From Vanilla planifolia (taxonomy: Eukaryota; Streptophyta; Magnoliopsida; Asparagales; Orchidaceae): a stretch of DNA of 64,000 nt. How positions within the stretch are numbered: the stretch's first letter is position 1; every line of letters begins with the position of its first letter. The notes below the pieces were generated by a model that saw only the letters and a list, made by a program, of their open reading frames with translations, searched no databases and was not told the DNA's origin. The position numbers were made by a program, and so were the translations under genes. Location: positions 16,166,385 through 16,230,384 of the forward strand of contig CM043870.1 of NCBI GenBank assembly GCA_023846275.1, written 5' to 3'. This document shows positions 24,601 through 37,100 of the stretch, one piece after another.

Positions 24601-27600
24601 AAGATTTTCACTTGTGTAGTACCTTCAAAGTCTTTAAATGCCTCTTTTTCTTGATTTAGTAGGTATTTTTGCCCATCCTTTTTAATCTAATACTTCTGAG
24701 CAAGTCAATAATACATCATATTTCAGTACTATAAGTATGCACTATGTATAATCACTAAACAAATATCAAGAGGGGCTCCTCCAAAGTTTACTTTATCTAT
24801 GTATGATAGTAAATTTCAACTTGAACTGTGTCTTGACCCCTAATTTTGAAATCCTTTTGAATATATCCCAAGGAATAAGGTTTAGCGTAAGGTGTGGTAA
24901 CCAGGTTCAATTTTCTTATAAAACTCTTAGATATCATATTCTTCTAGTTCCTTGTGTTAATAATTGCGTTTACATCTCTTCTTGTATTTGCAATGCAAAG
25001 AGTTATTTCTATCCTGTCTTGAGGTACTTTATGTGTTGTTTCCTTATGTTATTCTAGTTCCTTGTGTTAATAATTGCATTTACACCTCTTCTTGTATTTG
25101 CAATGCAAAGAGTTATTTCTATCCTGTCTTGAGGTACTTTATGTGTTGGTTCCTTATGTTATTCTTAAACTAATTGTTTATGATATATGGTTTATTATTC
25201 TTAAAACTTATGCTTTAAGAGTTGGACTAATTTTCTTTTTATAATCTAGAATTCTCTCATAGTAGATTTACATATATGAAATTGTTTGTGTTCATAAAGT
25301 CTAAAATCATTTTTGAATCTTCTAAATCATCTGAGATCCTTGGAATAAGTTTTAGTTATATTATTTTGAGAAGTTTTTTTTCCTTTTATTTATCTCTGCA
25401 AATTTCTTGTAGTGATTGAGTTGCCCTCTCCGCATCATCAATGGTCTGTCCATAATTCTTCAGTGGCTCGAGTAGACAGTATGATGGGAATTGTTCGTGC
25501 TTTGCAATTGGGAATGACAAATGTTATTGTTGAAGACATTAGGGTTTATGGTCACTTGCAAACTTCAGCTTTGCATGTTGTACTACCTGAGAAATTGTCT
25601 CTATTCCTTGTACCTGTCACTAGTTCTTTTGATCTTGTTGAAGGAGTGGATCTTATTCATTCTGCAAATGTATGGTACGTTTTTTCAGGTCAAACGTACA
25701 TAATTAATATGAAGGTTTTCTCAGAAGGGCCCGATGTAAATGAGATACTTGTTACAAAGGTACATATGGAGCACAAAACTAATATCTATTCATAATTCAA
25801 TAAGTTAATTCTTAGTTATACACATGCATTCTTTGGTTTTAAGGCAGTTTACATATGCTTATTTTTTTGCTAATCCAGGTCTTTTGCTATCAATAATCTA
25901 CAAACTACAATATTTAATACAACATTAAATTTTTCTTCTATAAAGAGTGAGGCTAATGTCTCACAACCCCAATACATCCCTTGTCTCTTAGTCTAACATT
26001 CTATTATTTTTTTCTCTCTTGAATATTTATTGTTCTTTGTCTTGTCTTTTTTTTTTTTTGCTAGTGACTTAATTTATTTCAAGTGGCTTGCTAGAAGCCG
26101 AAGGATTACTTTGGTTGGATATTTTGGAGAAATAGTTTGTTGGAGGTGAGCAGGATCTACACTTGTGGTCTGATGAAGATCCTTTGGTTAAAGTAGTCAT
26201 CTGCTTGTTCACTTTAGGACCAAGCTTACCACTCAACTTTTCTTTCATTTTCATTTTCTCAAAAATACCTTTTGGTGGACATGAAGTTGAAAATGAAGAA
26301 GAGCCATAAATAAAGTCCTATGATATTCAGTTTCTTCCCTTATGAGCAAGAAAGGGAAAAACAGTTTTCAAAGTGTAATAATTGTGCAACTTTGTTTGAT
26401 GAAGTCTCCATTCTTCTTTCTTGCTTCCTGTTTGTGTCTTCCTAATGTGGTCTGGATGCTATGGTCGTCACTCTTAATTTCCTTTTTCAGTTGTTTGGAT
26501 GTGCAAGGTTGAGGGAGATCAGTCTAGTTCATAATGCCTAGGCTTTTCAGTTTGATCTTTCTTGACTTCTACACAAAGCTTGCCATCCAATGTTTAAAGT
26601 TTGTCGTGGGAATACCTACATGCTATATGCATATCTAGCTCTATTTATAGGATGTTTTGTACTCGGATGATTAGTATTTGGAAACTTATGTTGCATGATT
26701 ATTAGTTCTAGGTTATTGGAGTTGGTGATTCCATTCTCATTATTGTTGCTTGCTAGTATTTGTTGTGTTCTATCAACTCTAGTTGATTCTAAATTGGTCA
26801 TCAGTTTTGCTATTTTTAGAGCGTTTTAATTCATCTTTAATTTTAGTTTTTATCATTTTCTCATGAGTTCTGATGTATCACATGGCGGTTTTTAGGTGTT
26901 GCATGGGATGTTTTGTCATACATATTGTAAATGGTTGTTGTACCATAGGATTGACACCATAAGGTACAATGTTCTACCATATGTTATGGTTCGATGACAA
27001 ACATAGAATTGTTTTCTTTTTTACTAAACTATTTTTGGGTGTTTTGGTAGGTTTGTGTAATAATTTCAAATTCAAGTTCAAATATTGTAGCCTTTGTGTT
27101 GTAAAGGAAGTCAATAAAAGCATTAGTGTTTCTAATCTTTTGTTCATTCCTCAATATTATTTCAAAAGCTATTCTTTTGCTGTTGGCCGAGAATTGTCTT
27201 CCTGAATTGTACTGACAGTTTAACAAGGCTTTAGGAGGAGGGCTGGGAGGTCTAAGGGTTGAGTTATCAACACTTGTGTTTTCATCCTCTACCATGATAA
27301 CCATTATTGCCGACATCATCTGTTAGTCAAATCTTGCTCTCTAATTATTCATCAGTGATGTTAACCATGAGGGATTACATGCTCAACCTTTTAGATTGTT
27401 ACTATAAGATTGTGAAAGTGCCTTTATGCTGTTGTCCTTGCATTTGAATTCTGCGTTTTACTTACAACAAGGGCTATACACTACAATGGCAATCATATTT
27501 TATGGTTTGGCTGGAGCAGATAAAACGCTACGATGGTAATTTGCCAGAGGACTCAGTTCCACTATTTGTGAATGTTATGCACCTAGATGGCTGTTTTTGA

Positions 27601-30600
27601 AACCAAAGTAGCATAGTTGCAAAACTAATCATACATTAGGAAATTATTTGAAATTATCTTTTATTCTTTTTGAAGCACTGAGATTGAATCTCCCTTGACA
27701 GTTTTTACAACATTTTAGTTTTAAGCTGTAGTTCTAGAATAGAGCTGTAACTGATATTTGAAACGATGCTGCATTGTTGGATGCTTTTTCTTTGAATCCT
27801 AATTTTTCTGCTGGTTTTCACTTGCATTATTTCTATTGACAGGACACTGATCTTATGCTGGAAGGCAATAATTTTGACTTTTGGGATATAATGCCAGTTC
27901 CCACTAATGCTACTGAAAAATATGGATGGAAAAATTCAAGACTATTTAAACCTTATGCTGTTGGTGAGGGTGTGCTAACTGCATTTCTTTTCTACCTCAG
28001 CGAAACGAAAGAGGAGGTTCATGCAATCTGTACCCACATTACTTCTTTCTGTTCCTGTGAATTACTTAATGATCTGCATGTGTTGTATGACGAAATATTT
28101 GAGATATGGAGTTTATTGGAAGTTCCTTTTATTTTGCATCTTCCTTCTATTTATGTTGTGCTCTTTTATTTTCTGATTTTGTTATTCATTTTCTTTTCTT
28201 CTAGTCACTCAAAGCTGTTCAAAAGATTGCTGTTTGTAGCCAAGTAAAGTTTAGCATTAGAGAGAAACTTGATTCTGTAGAAGTCATCCGCATACCTTGG
28301 GCTCCTGGTGTTTACCAGCAAGCTCAATTGACGGCAGTTGGGGGTATTTATGCTCATATTTTCTTGTGGAATTTGATTAAAGAAGTGCTTGCGTTTTCTG
28401 GAAAGACTGGACCTATTAAAGCTCCAAACATAGTGATTTGAATTGCTTTCTGTTTTTGTAGGTTGTGGCAAATTGTTATGGTTATCTTCTGATGACTCGA
28501 CTGTATCGGTGTCTGCTTCAGGCTTAATACTAGCAAGAAGACCTGGACGTTCAACTGTTAAAGTTGTCTCAGCATTTGACTTACTAAATTATGATGAGGT
28601 AAACTATTGTTTTTGTTAGTTTTCTTACTTCTATCATCCTATAAAAGTTTGGTTTCAATATTATTGTTTAAGTTGATGATAAATATGGATTTGCATGTTT
28701 ATTTACCAAATTTGGTGTGGGTATCTCACTTGATGCATACCTCTAACTTGCCACCAAAACAATTAAATAGGTTTATTTAGTTAACAGGATTGTTGAAATT
28801 TTCTTATTAAAGCAGCCAGGAAGATGAATTAGGGGAAAAAAAGGGTTTCAAAAGATTAAAAGTTGGTCAATAATTTCTCAACACTTTTTTTTGGAATGAA
28901 ATCAACTCATATAAGTTCAAGTTTCTTGTGTTAGAATTGTTTATCACGTCAGTAGTTTATTCCATCTTTTTGTCAATTAAATACCTCACTTCCCGTTATT
29001 TATAAGAACCTTTATTTCTTGACAATATTCTAATTGGCCTAGATATTAATCTAATGCTCATTCTTCTTTCCCTTCTTTCTTTGCTTGTACCTGTTTGCTG
29101 CGTCATTGACATGCTCGTTGGCAGCTCCACTATTTCCTTGTCATGCCTGTACTCATTGCAGCTTCCCTTGCCCATCAACTAGATTACTCCTTTTGCGATT
29201 TCTATAATAGGCCTCTTGTTTGTGATCAAGCTATCTTTGCTTCTTCCTCAAAGATAGGGAAACCAATCCATAATCCAATGTTGATTCCATTTTGAGCTAA
29301 ACATTGTGTTAAATGGGGAATCTAGGGGTGGTCATGAAGAGAAAACATATTAGAGTAAAATATAATGGTTAAAGGTGAAATTGTGGGCAAAAGATGTTTG
29401 GGACAAAACCATTTCTTAATTAAAAACTCTTAGAAAATGTAGTGATAATGTGTGTAATAGGCCTTTTGTTATCATTTTTTTAACCCAACATATGCGAGTG
29501 TCTTTTTGCACTTGAATACTCTATAGGGTTATCCATTAGAGTAAAAATTTATAAATTATATAATATTTATTAAAATCTTTGTAATTGAAAATAAGTGTTT
29601 AAGGAATGATTATAGATATTATGTGGCCTTTTGTTTGACCTCAAATCTAATTAATATGATCTCTTTAAAATTAATTCATTTATATATTGAAGTTATTTTA
29701 AACTCTATATTAACTTGATTGGTCTTCATTTTCCATTTACATGATTTAGATTTTAATGTAGTAGTCCCAAGAATAACTTTCTTTACATAAAGAATTACAT
29801 ACTACATATATTTATTCATGTTTATTGTGGAGGATGCTTTACACTTTTGTTTTGAGTATACAGCTTCAAATGTGTTATAAAAACTAACACTTTTTAGTAA
29901 CGATTATGAATGTTTAATTGAGCATTTTAAGAAACCATCTAGAAAAATTGGCTAGAAGTCTGTCATCTATGCATTTCCTTTTAAATTAAACCATTAAAAA
30001 AATCCCTCATATAATAGATGCCAACTTAGTTGTTGAAGATTTTTTATGTAGTGGAAGTCCTTAGTCTGAGTTCCACTCATATACTATTTGGACCGAGTTC
30101 CACTCATATACTATTTGGACCCATCTTCTATCTATTTCGCAAAAAATAAAAGAATCTTTCTTTTATTGTTGTATGTTGTGGATAACATATTTTGAAAATT
30201 GATTAGGTCATGTGAATTTTTATTTAGCTTAGTATCATTATAGCTTTCATGGAATGTTAACATAACCTATCATATTGATTTGTTGGACTTCAAATTATTA
30301 AAATATAATGTGCAATTAAATTAAGTTGAAAACATTATACGTTTTACAAGGAAAAACTTTTATTTATAAGGGTCGACATTCATAATTTGTTAGAGGTATG
30401 TTAGGCACTGATATTTTGATTACATCAGTTACATAACAAACAAATATATGATTACCATTTCTTGGTTGAACACATAAATTCCTGTGCTTTACTATTATCT
30501 GTCATATTCGAAAGATATTTGATGTTGAATTTTCTTTCTTCATTTGTATCTATAATCTTGACTCATTGTTCACAAAAATTGATGCATTGAAGGTTTGCTT

Positions 30601-31116
30601 GTAGTTATCTTTGGTCATACAAGCAATCATTGTTACCTTATAATTAAGTTTTTTGACCTGAATGTCATCTAAAATCCAATATGATACATTTGAATTAGAT
30701 TACATCTGCTTATAATTAATTATCTTTGGTTTTTCAAACCATCAATGTTGCTATATATCCAAGTGTTTTGAGGTGGGTAGGTCACCTTAAACAAATAGTC
30801 TATTCTAATTGAACCATGTCTTGAGCCCATTTTACAAAAAAATGTTTCATTTACAAACGTGGACATTCATTAACTTCTAAGTGGTTTTTAGGGATCATTC
30901 TTTTGGTTATATCAATAAAAAGATGAAAATATCTATGATTATTGATTTCTAGGTTGAACACATCAATTTTTGTGCTTCACTATTATCTTTTATGGTCAAT
31001 AGTTTTCTAGTATTGAATCATATTTTTTTTTATTTGTATTTCCTCAAAGATGTGTTAAGTAACCTTGGCCTGTTTTTCATTAAAATTGATGTGTTTGTGT
31101 TTGCTTGTTGTAGTTT

Positions 31117-31155
<39 letters not shown>

Positions 31156-34100
31156 GCTTGTTGTAGTTATCTTTGGTCATTCAAATCATAAATATTCCCT
31201 TCTAGCTATTTTTGTGGAGTTGAATATGTCACACTCAAATCAAATATGATAAATTTGAATTAGATTAGTTCGCACGTAATCATCCTTGGTCTTTCAACCG
31301 ACTATGTTCCTAGACACCAAAGTGTTATGTGGTAAGCAAATCACCTTAAATCAAATAAGTTAATCTAATTGAACAGAAATTTTAGCCCATCTTGCATAAC
31401 AACCAAAAAATGCATGGAAGTTTTATGCAGCTCAACTTTATTTGAGCTTGATTTATCAAATGAAGGTTTAGCTTAGGCTTAAGATCTTCTAAAAGTTGAT
31501 ATTATTTTTTCCTTCAAACGTTTTGCAGACCTCAGCTTAGTCGTAAAACCTCTAGCATTGTCAAGCTGGAGCAGCTCGATTTCCACCAAATCACATCAAA
31601 GAGTGTCCTCAAGGTCTAGTATTCGACACTGAACTATCAAACTATGCCATTGACACCCATAGGAGGCTTGGATTTGCCCTAGCTTCTCTGTGTTGCAGTA
31701 GATTCCATGTCCGCTCCACGACGATTTGCCTCCACTCTTGATGTTTCCTACCAAAATATTTCATTTTGATAGACCTCTAAAGCTTTTGAGATTGATGTAG
31801 AGCTTCCAACGTTAAGCTAAGCAATATCTTAACTTATACTCCTTTGTGAGGCATGGAAATCTTTGTTCTTTGATGTCTTGAGTCACTCTGCAAGGTCTTT
31901 TTGATATTTAGAAAAAACTTCTTTAACCTCTTTGACAGTCTCCCATCACCTTTAAGGCATACTTACCACAATATGGCATTGACAACTCATATTATGGCTC
32001 CAGTAGTTTATTTCTTAGTTGTTAGTCATTGAAATTTGAAGTATGCCCACAATATGCATTTTATCATTGTTGTTAAAATAAGATTGTAACTCTTGTTTGT
32101 TTGACCCTATCATGTTTCCTTAAGAGCTTACTTATAGGGTTACTTTCTCTTTTAATGGTTTTAAGATATTGTGAGTGTTGATGTATTTTGAAGGATTGTG
32201 TGATAAAGCATGGATCTACTTGCACTGATAACGGAGGACATGTGGCATTTTTTATATGGTAAACTCTTCAGAACTAAGGGAAAAACCATGGACAGTAGGT
32301 GTTAATAGTTCAATAGGAATCGGGAGTACTAAATGATCCTAATAGGGAGGTAGCCAAAGCCTTTATAGGTAGTCTAGGTCTCAATAAAGGCTTGAAAAAG
32401 CAAGATAAAAGTTGTGCTGTCTTTGGGGTTTCTCTAGAGGGAATTTAAGATAAATGCTCCGTAGGGATACGAGAATTGCAAGATAAGCTCGTTAGAACAT
32501 ATCTAAGCACATTGATGAGGAGAAGACTTCCTTAGAGTAAGCCTTGTTATTATGATTATGTTAGAGGAAATATATAGTAGTAGCAAAGAGGCCTTGTGAG
32601 TCGTCATAGCAGTTAGAGAAGGTGCATTGCTCTATAAGCCTAATACCATTGAAAGAAGTAGAAGACCAAGAATGTGGCACTGATGGCAAATGTGGTAGGA
32701 TTGCCTTTACATGACAACATAGTAGCAATGCAAGGCTCAAATCTTTGGGATGAAGGCTTCACCAAGGGCAAAAGAGTGGAATGTAAAGATTGTGATCAAC
32801 AAGTCAAGTCATAGTTAGAACAATGCCATGGTGATTGCACTAAAGAAATACAATGACCCTTGGTTGGGCATTGACCCTCAAGATCTAGACATTGTCTATG
32901 TCAGTCAAACTTGAAAGGTAGAAATAAGTTTATATTTGTTGGCTTTGTAAGACTCCTTTGCACTCCAAACTAGGAGGTTAGAGCCCCCAAGATTTGAAGG
33001 GGGGGGACAGCTAAGGCGCATGATACGATGCACCAATTGGCTATTAATGCATAGAGAGGGCATCAATGTCCCATTCATATCATGAGATAGCAAGCAAGGA
33101 ATAGAATATGGAGTGGGGCCTCTATGTTAAGATAAGTTGGTCAAGTAGAGAGCACTAGACGGTCAATCTAGTTATCCTATAAAGTAGAACAATGTTTTCA
33201 TTCTTTACGAGCCTAATGATATGATCCAACATAATTTCACCTGTAGAATAGATCAGTTTCCAGACTGGGGAATCTCCACAACGATTCAAAGCCCATGCTT
33301 TCTCCATAAACATTGTACCCAAAACATATCACCATAAATAGGGAACCTCCTGTGTGCTTAGCAATCAAAACCCACATCTACTCAATACCTAAAAAGACAA
33401 CAACAAGAACCAGAGAGTGGGGCATACAATAAATCAGAATAGAAGATAGCATTGATGTTAGCCAAGATAAGATAATCCTACTAGCCAAGGATTGAAAGTG
33501 CAACCCTTAGCTACTAATCATATGAATGATAGCCTTAGTAAAGTAGCTAACGGCAAAAATAGATTGACCTCTAGTAGTGAGTGGAATCCTCAAGTGCCAG
33601 CTCTAGCCTTGACCATGGAAAGTTTTCCAGCAATCAAATTCCTGCATCGTTGGGACATCCCCTTACTAAAGAATATGGATGACTTCTGTGGATTGAGAAG
33701 TTGGCCTGATGCAATAGCATATATATCAAGGACTTCTCTGATATTAGAGACAGTGGAGCAAGATGTAGACTCATAAATAAATATGTTATCTGTATGCAGA
33801 AGGTGAGTGACTTGGGTCCCAGAGGGGCAAGCTTGGATGCTCTGACGGAGAACTTACTCCACCCATAGCTTGAGAAGTAATAACGTGAACTGTAAACATA
33901 AGATAATCAGGTAAAAGGAGAGTATACAACCTTGATTGAAGCCATTGTAGCCTGGCTCCATGAAAGCCGCTTGCCATTAAGGAGAATAACATATCTAGGG
34001 CCTAAGACACATGCTTAAAGCCCAGCTCATCATAAATTAAGAAATCTCAGATGGTGAAGTATGGAGAGCATAAAATTCCAATGAAGCTGAATGCTTTCAG

Positions 34101-37100
34101 CAAATCAAGTGATAAAAGTAATCACAGTGGATTGACAATTCATCCATAAAAAGGTAAAAAATAGCTAAATCACTTGCAAAAATGGTTAGAAGTGTAGAGT
34201 AATTTCATTTTGGTTAGAGGGATTAAACCACCACCACCTAGTCAATATAGTACCTGAGATTAAAACTTGCATAACAATGGTGATAGTATCATTCTATGTA
34301 ATTTTCAATAACTCTCAAGGAAATAGCCAATAACTTCATTCGACCTCGATACACAGTTAGATCCCATGGTGCACAGTTAGACCCCATGGAGGAGAGAGTT
34401 GCATGAGTCTTTGAATAGTAATAATGGCAATCAAGGACATAGCTTATGCACTTGAAAAATCATTTTGGTTAAAGGGAACCTTGTAGTAGACAGGGATAAT
34501 GTTTGAGCACCTCTTACTACAGAGGAAGTCTAGAGTAATATCAGCCAACTCAGAAGGTACAGAACCATGGAATTAGAGGAGCCTCCTACCCTCAAATGAA
34601 GTTATCCTATCTCCAATAAGTGATTGTAGAATGAAATAAATCGGTGCTCCACTAATCACAATTATTTATCTTTAGAGCATTGCGACCACTGGATCTCTAC
34701 TTTAGATGGGTATAATAATCAGAGAGAAGTTGATGCTTATTAGAATTGAGGAATCCAATAAAACTTTCTTTAGCTTGGAGGTCAAATATAGCTTGTTCTA
34801 GCTGATGATAAGAAAAGATAATATCCCTCAATTGGTTAAAGCTCCACTAGGGTAAATCAACCAGGGATCTGACAAGTTTAAAAAAAATGACCATGATTGG
34901 GGTTACCTCATGCGTGTTGACGCCATGTTGAGACCACAATGTTAGGTGATTGAGGACATGTCAACTATGCATCCTCAAGCTTTAAATGATTGCCAGAAGG
35001 ATTGAAGTAAGCTATTGAAACTGCATGAGGGGATAGTGGTTACAAGCATTGTAGGTCAAATACAAAATTGATGTGGTTAGGAACAATTATAAACCAGTAA
35101 AGTTAAGGAAGTAGTGATTGTTTCTTTTATGAATTTAGGCTTGGCTTGATTTATTGTTGTACCAAGCAAATGAATTACCTTGAAAATCCAAATCACATAA
35201 CTCATTTTGACTGATGAATTTAATGAATTCCTCAACATTCAAGGAAAGACAGAAGGGTTGCCTACTTGAGATATGATGCAATTGAAGTCACCCATAATCA
35301 CCATCGTAGAATTTAAAGTTGAAACCTGAGCAATAATATTCCATTCATGTCTCCGCTTGATGGTTTAACCAAACGAGTGAAACACCCACCTAGGTTTCCA
35401 GAAGAACAACCAAGTAAGGTCTACGATCCTTGATCTTGTTGTAGAGATGGTTCCTCATGGAGAAATTGCGAACTCCCAAAAGTTCCTAGTGATGATGCAC
35501 ATCATAAATGGATGGCGGGGGTTGGGGGGTGGGAGGACGAGATCGTATACCGGCCCAATTAGCAGCTTGAGCGGCTTCATTTTGTATCCTTGGAAAAGGG
35601 GCCAAGCTCTGGAAGTTTCTTGCTTCAAGTTTTTGTTGGTGCATGGTCACAAGATGAGTCGTGGCGATTGAGGACCCAAAGTGATTTCCATGGAATTACT
35701 ATTTTGGATGCATTGCGAAACCTTCCTAAAAGATCTCATTGTTGGTGAAACCGCAGTGGATAAGTCCACAATTGTAGGCATGGAAGAGAAGGTAGTGATC
35801 TCCATGCTAGTGTTGCAGCAACATTTGATTGGGAAAGACCATCTAGTTTCACTTCTGCACAAAGTGCAATCAGGTCCTTCGTGTTAGATAGAGGAGGCCC
35901 ATTGCATGCAACATGTGAATTGGATGCAGATTTTGACTTCTCAAGATTGGCTTAAGATTTTGACTTCTCAAGATTGGCTTAATGCCACTTGGTGGAGACA
36001 AGCATCTAGATACTCCTTTATGAACAGTGCTGGTTGAGGGATATCCAGTTCGTGCAAGGGCTTATATGAGTGGTTTCCTAAGCCAAACTCTGACCAGGCA
36101 TTGGCAAAATGATATGAGGCCAAATTCTTTCGTTGGTAGGAGCCTGTGGTATGATCGACATGGGCACAAGAAAAGAAAACAAGGGGCAGTCTCTTATACA
36201 TTCATATTGTTGGAAAATCTTTTTAAACGGTCCAATAAGCCATATGCTTGATGGAAGAGACTTAGCAAGTCAACATATACATATTTTGGCAGAAGCTACC
36301 TGTATCTTTCATGTAACTACATCAATTTGCTTAGATGTTCTAGTATTGCAAGCAGCCTATGCTAGATTTTTTGGGTCGTTACAGGTGAAGAGGAAGACCT
36401 ATAAAGTAAACACAAACTAGGGTCAACATGATGCCTATAGTGTTAACTTGAATTGTGGCATTTGTGTGTCAAGCCTTAATACTTGGTTTGTAATTGTCCA
36501 TGCCACCCTATGCCATGCAACTTTGCGATCAGATACATTGCGGAAGTGGAGAAAGCAATGGAATCATAGGTCCACTACACGATGTCTGTCGTAGTGACCC
36601 TGTCACCAGTAGAGCTCTCTCTCGATCCAAGGCAAGGAATAATGGCTTCCATAGAGTTGATCAACGAAGTCATTCCCATGCTTAGCCACTACTCGGTCAA
36701 AAGGCATTGTAGACATAGCAATTTCTCCTTTTTGAGAAAGGAGATGTCTTGTGGGATTCCTTTGGAGATGTCTATATCTGCCCCCCTTGGACCCCTTATC
36801 TGTGAGTACTAGAAATCACCATGCTTATGGTAGAACTCCCTTTAAGCACAGCTTGAGCAAATGTCATTGAGTTATTCGGTTGAGCATGTTTTGAGCATTC
36901 ATCAATTTTCGTAGGATCATGTTGGTTAGATTCTTGAATAAGCTTTTCCTCAGTGAGTTCTCTTTCTAGCGTAGCAATATGAATAGATTTTGTTATCAGT
37001 CATTTGAGCAAGTTTTGGGCACTATCCATTTCCACTAGATTCACTTGTTGGGACCATGGCAATATCATTTGAATCAACATCTCAACCTATAAGGACCCAA

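Larger units (their letters stand above)
21717..25412 (+). other. GP210 intron 4 (3696 bp)
   Basis: GT-AG intron (GTTACA ... TTGTAG). From about 22690 onward it is built largely of local repeats: a CTTGAGG/CTCGAGGGG motif block (22690-23150), a three-unit array (23280-24420) and a recent 110-bp duplication (24942-25161). The first 970 bp show nothing recognisable. Confidence 0.9.

Noticed and set aside
33492-33776. 94-codon plus-strand frame
   Set aside because: It is antisense to the LINE reverse transcriptase region and has no motif of its own.
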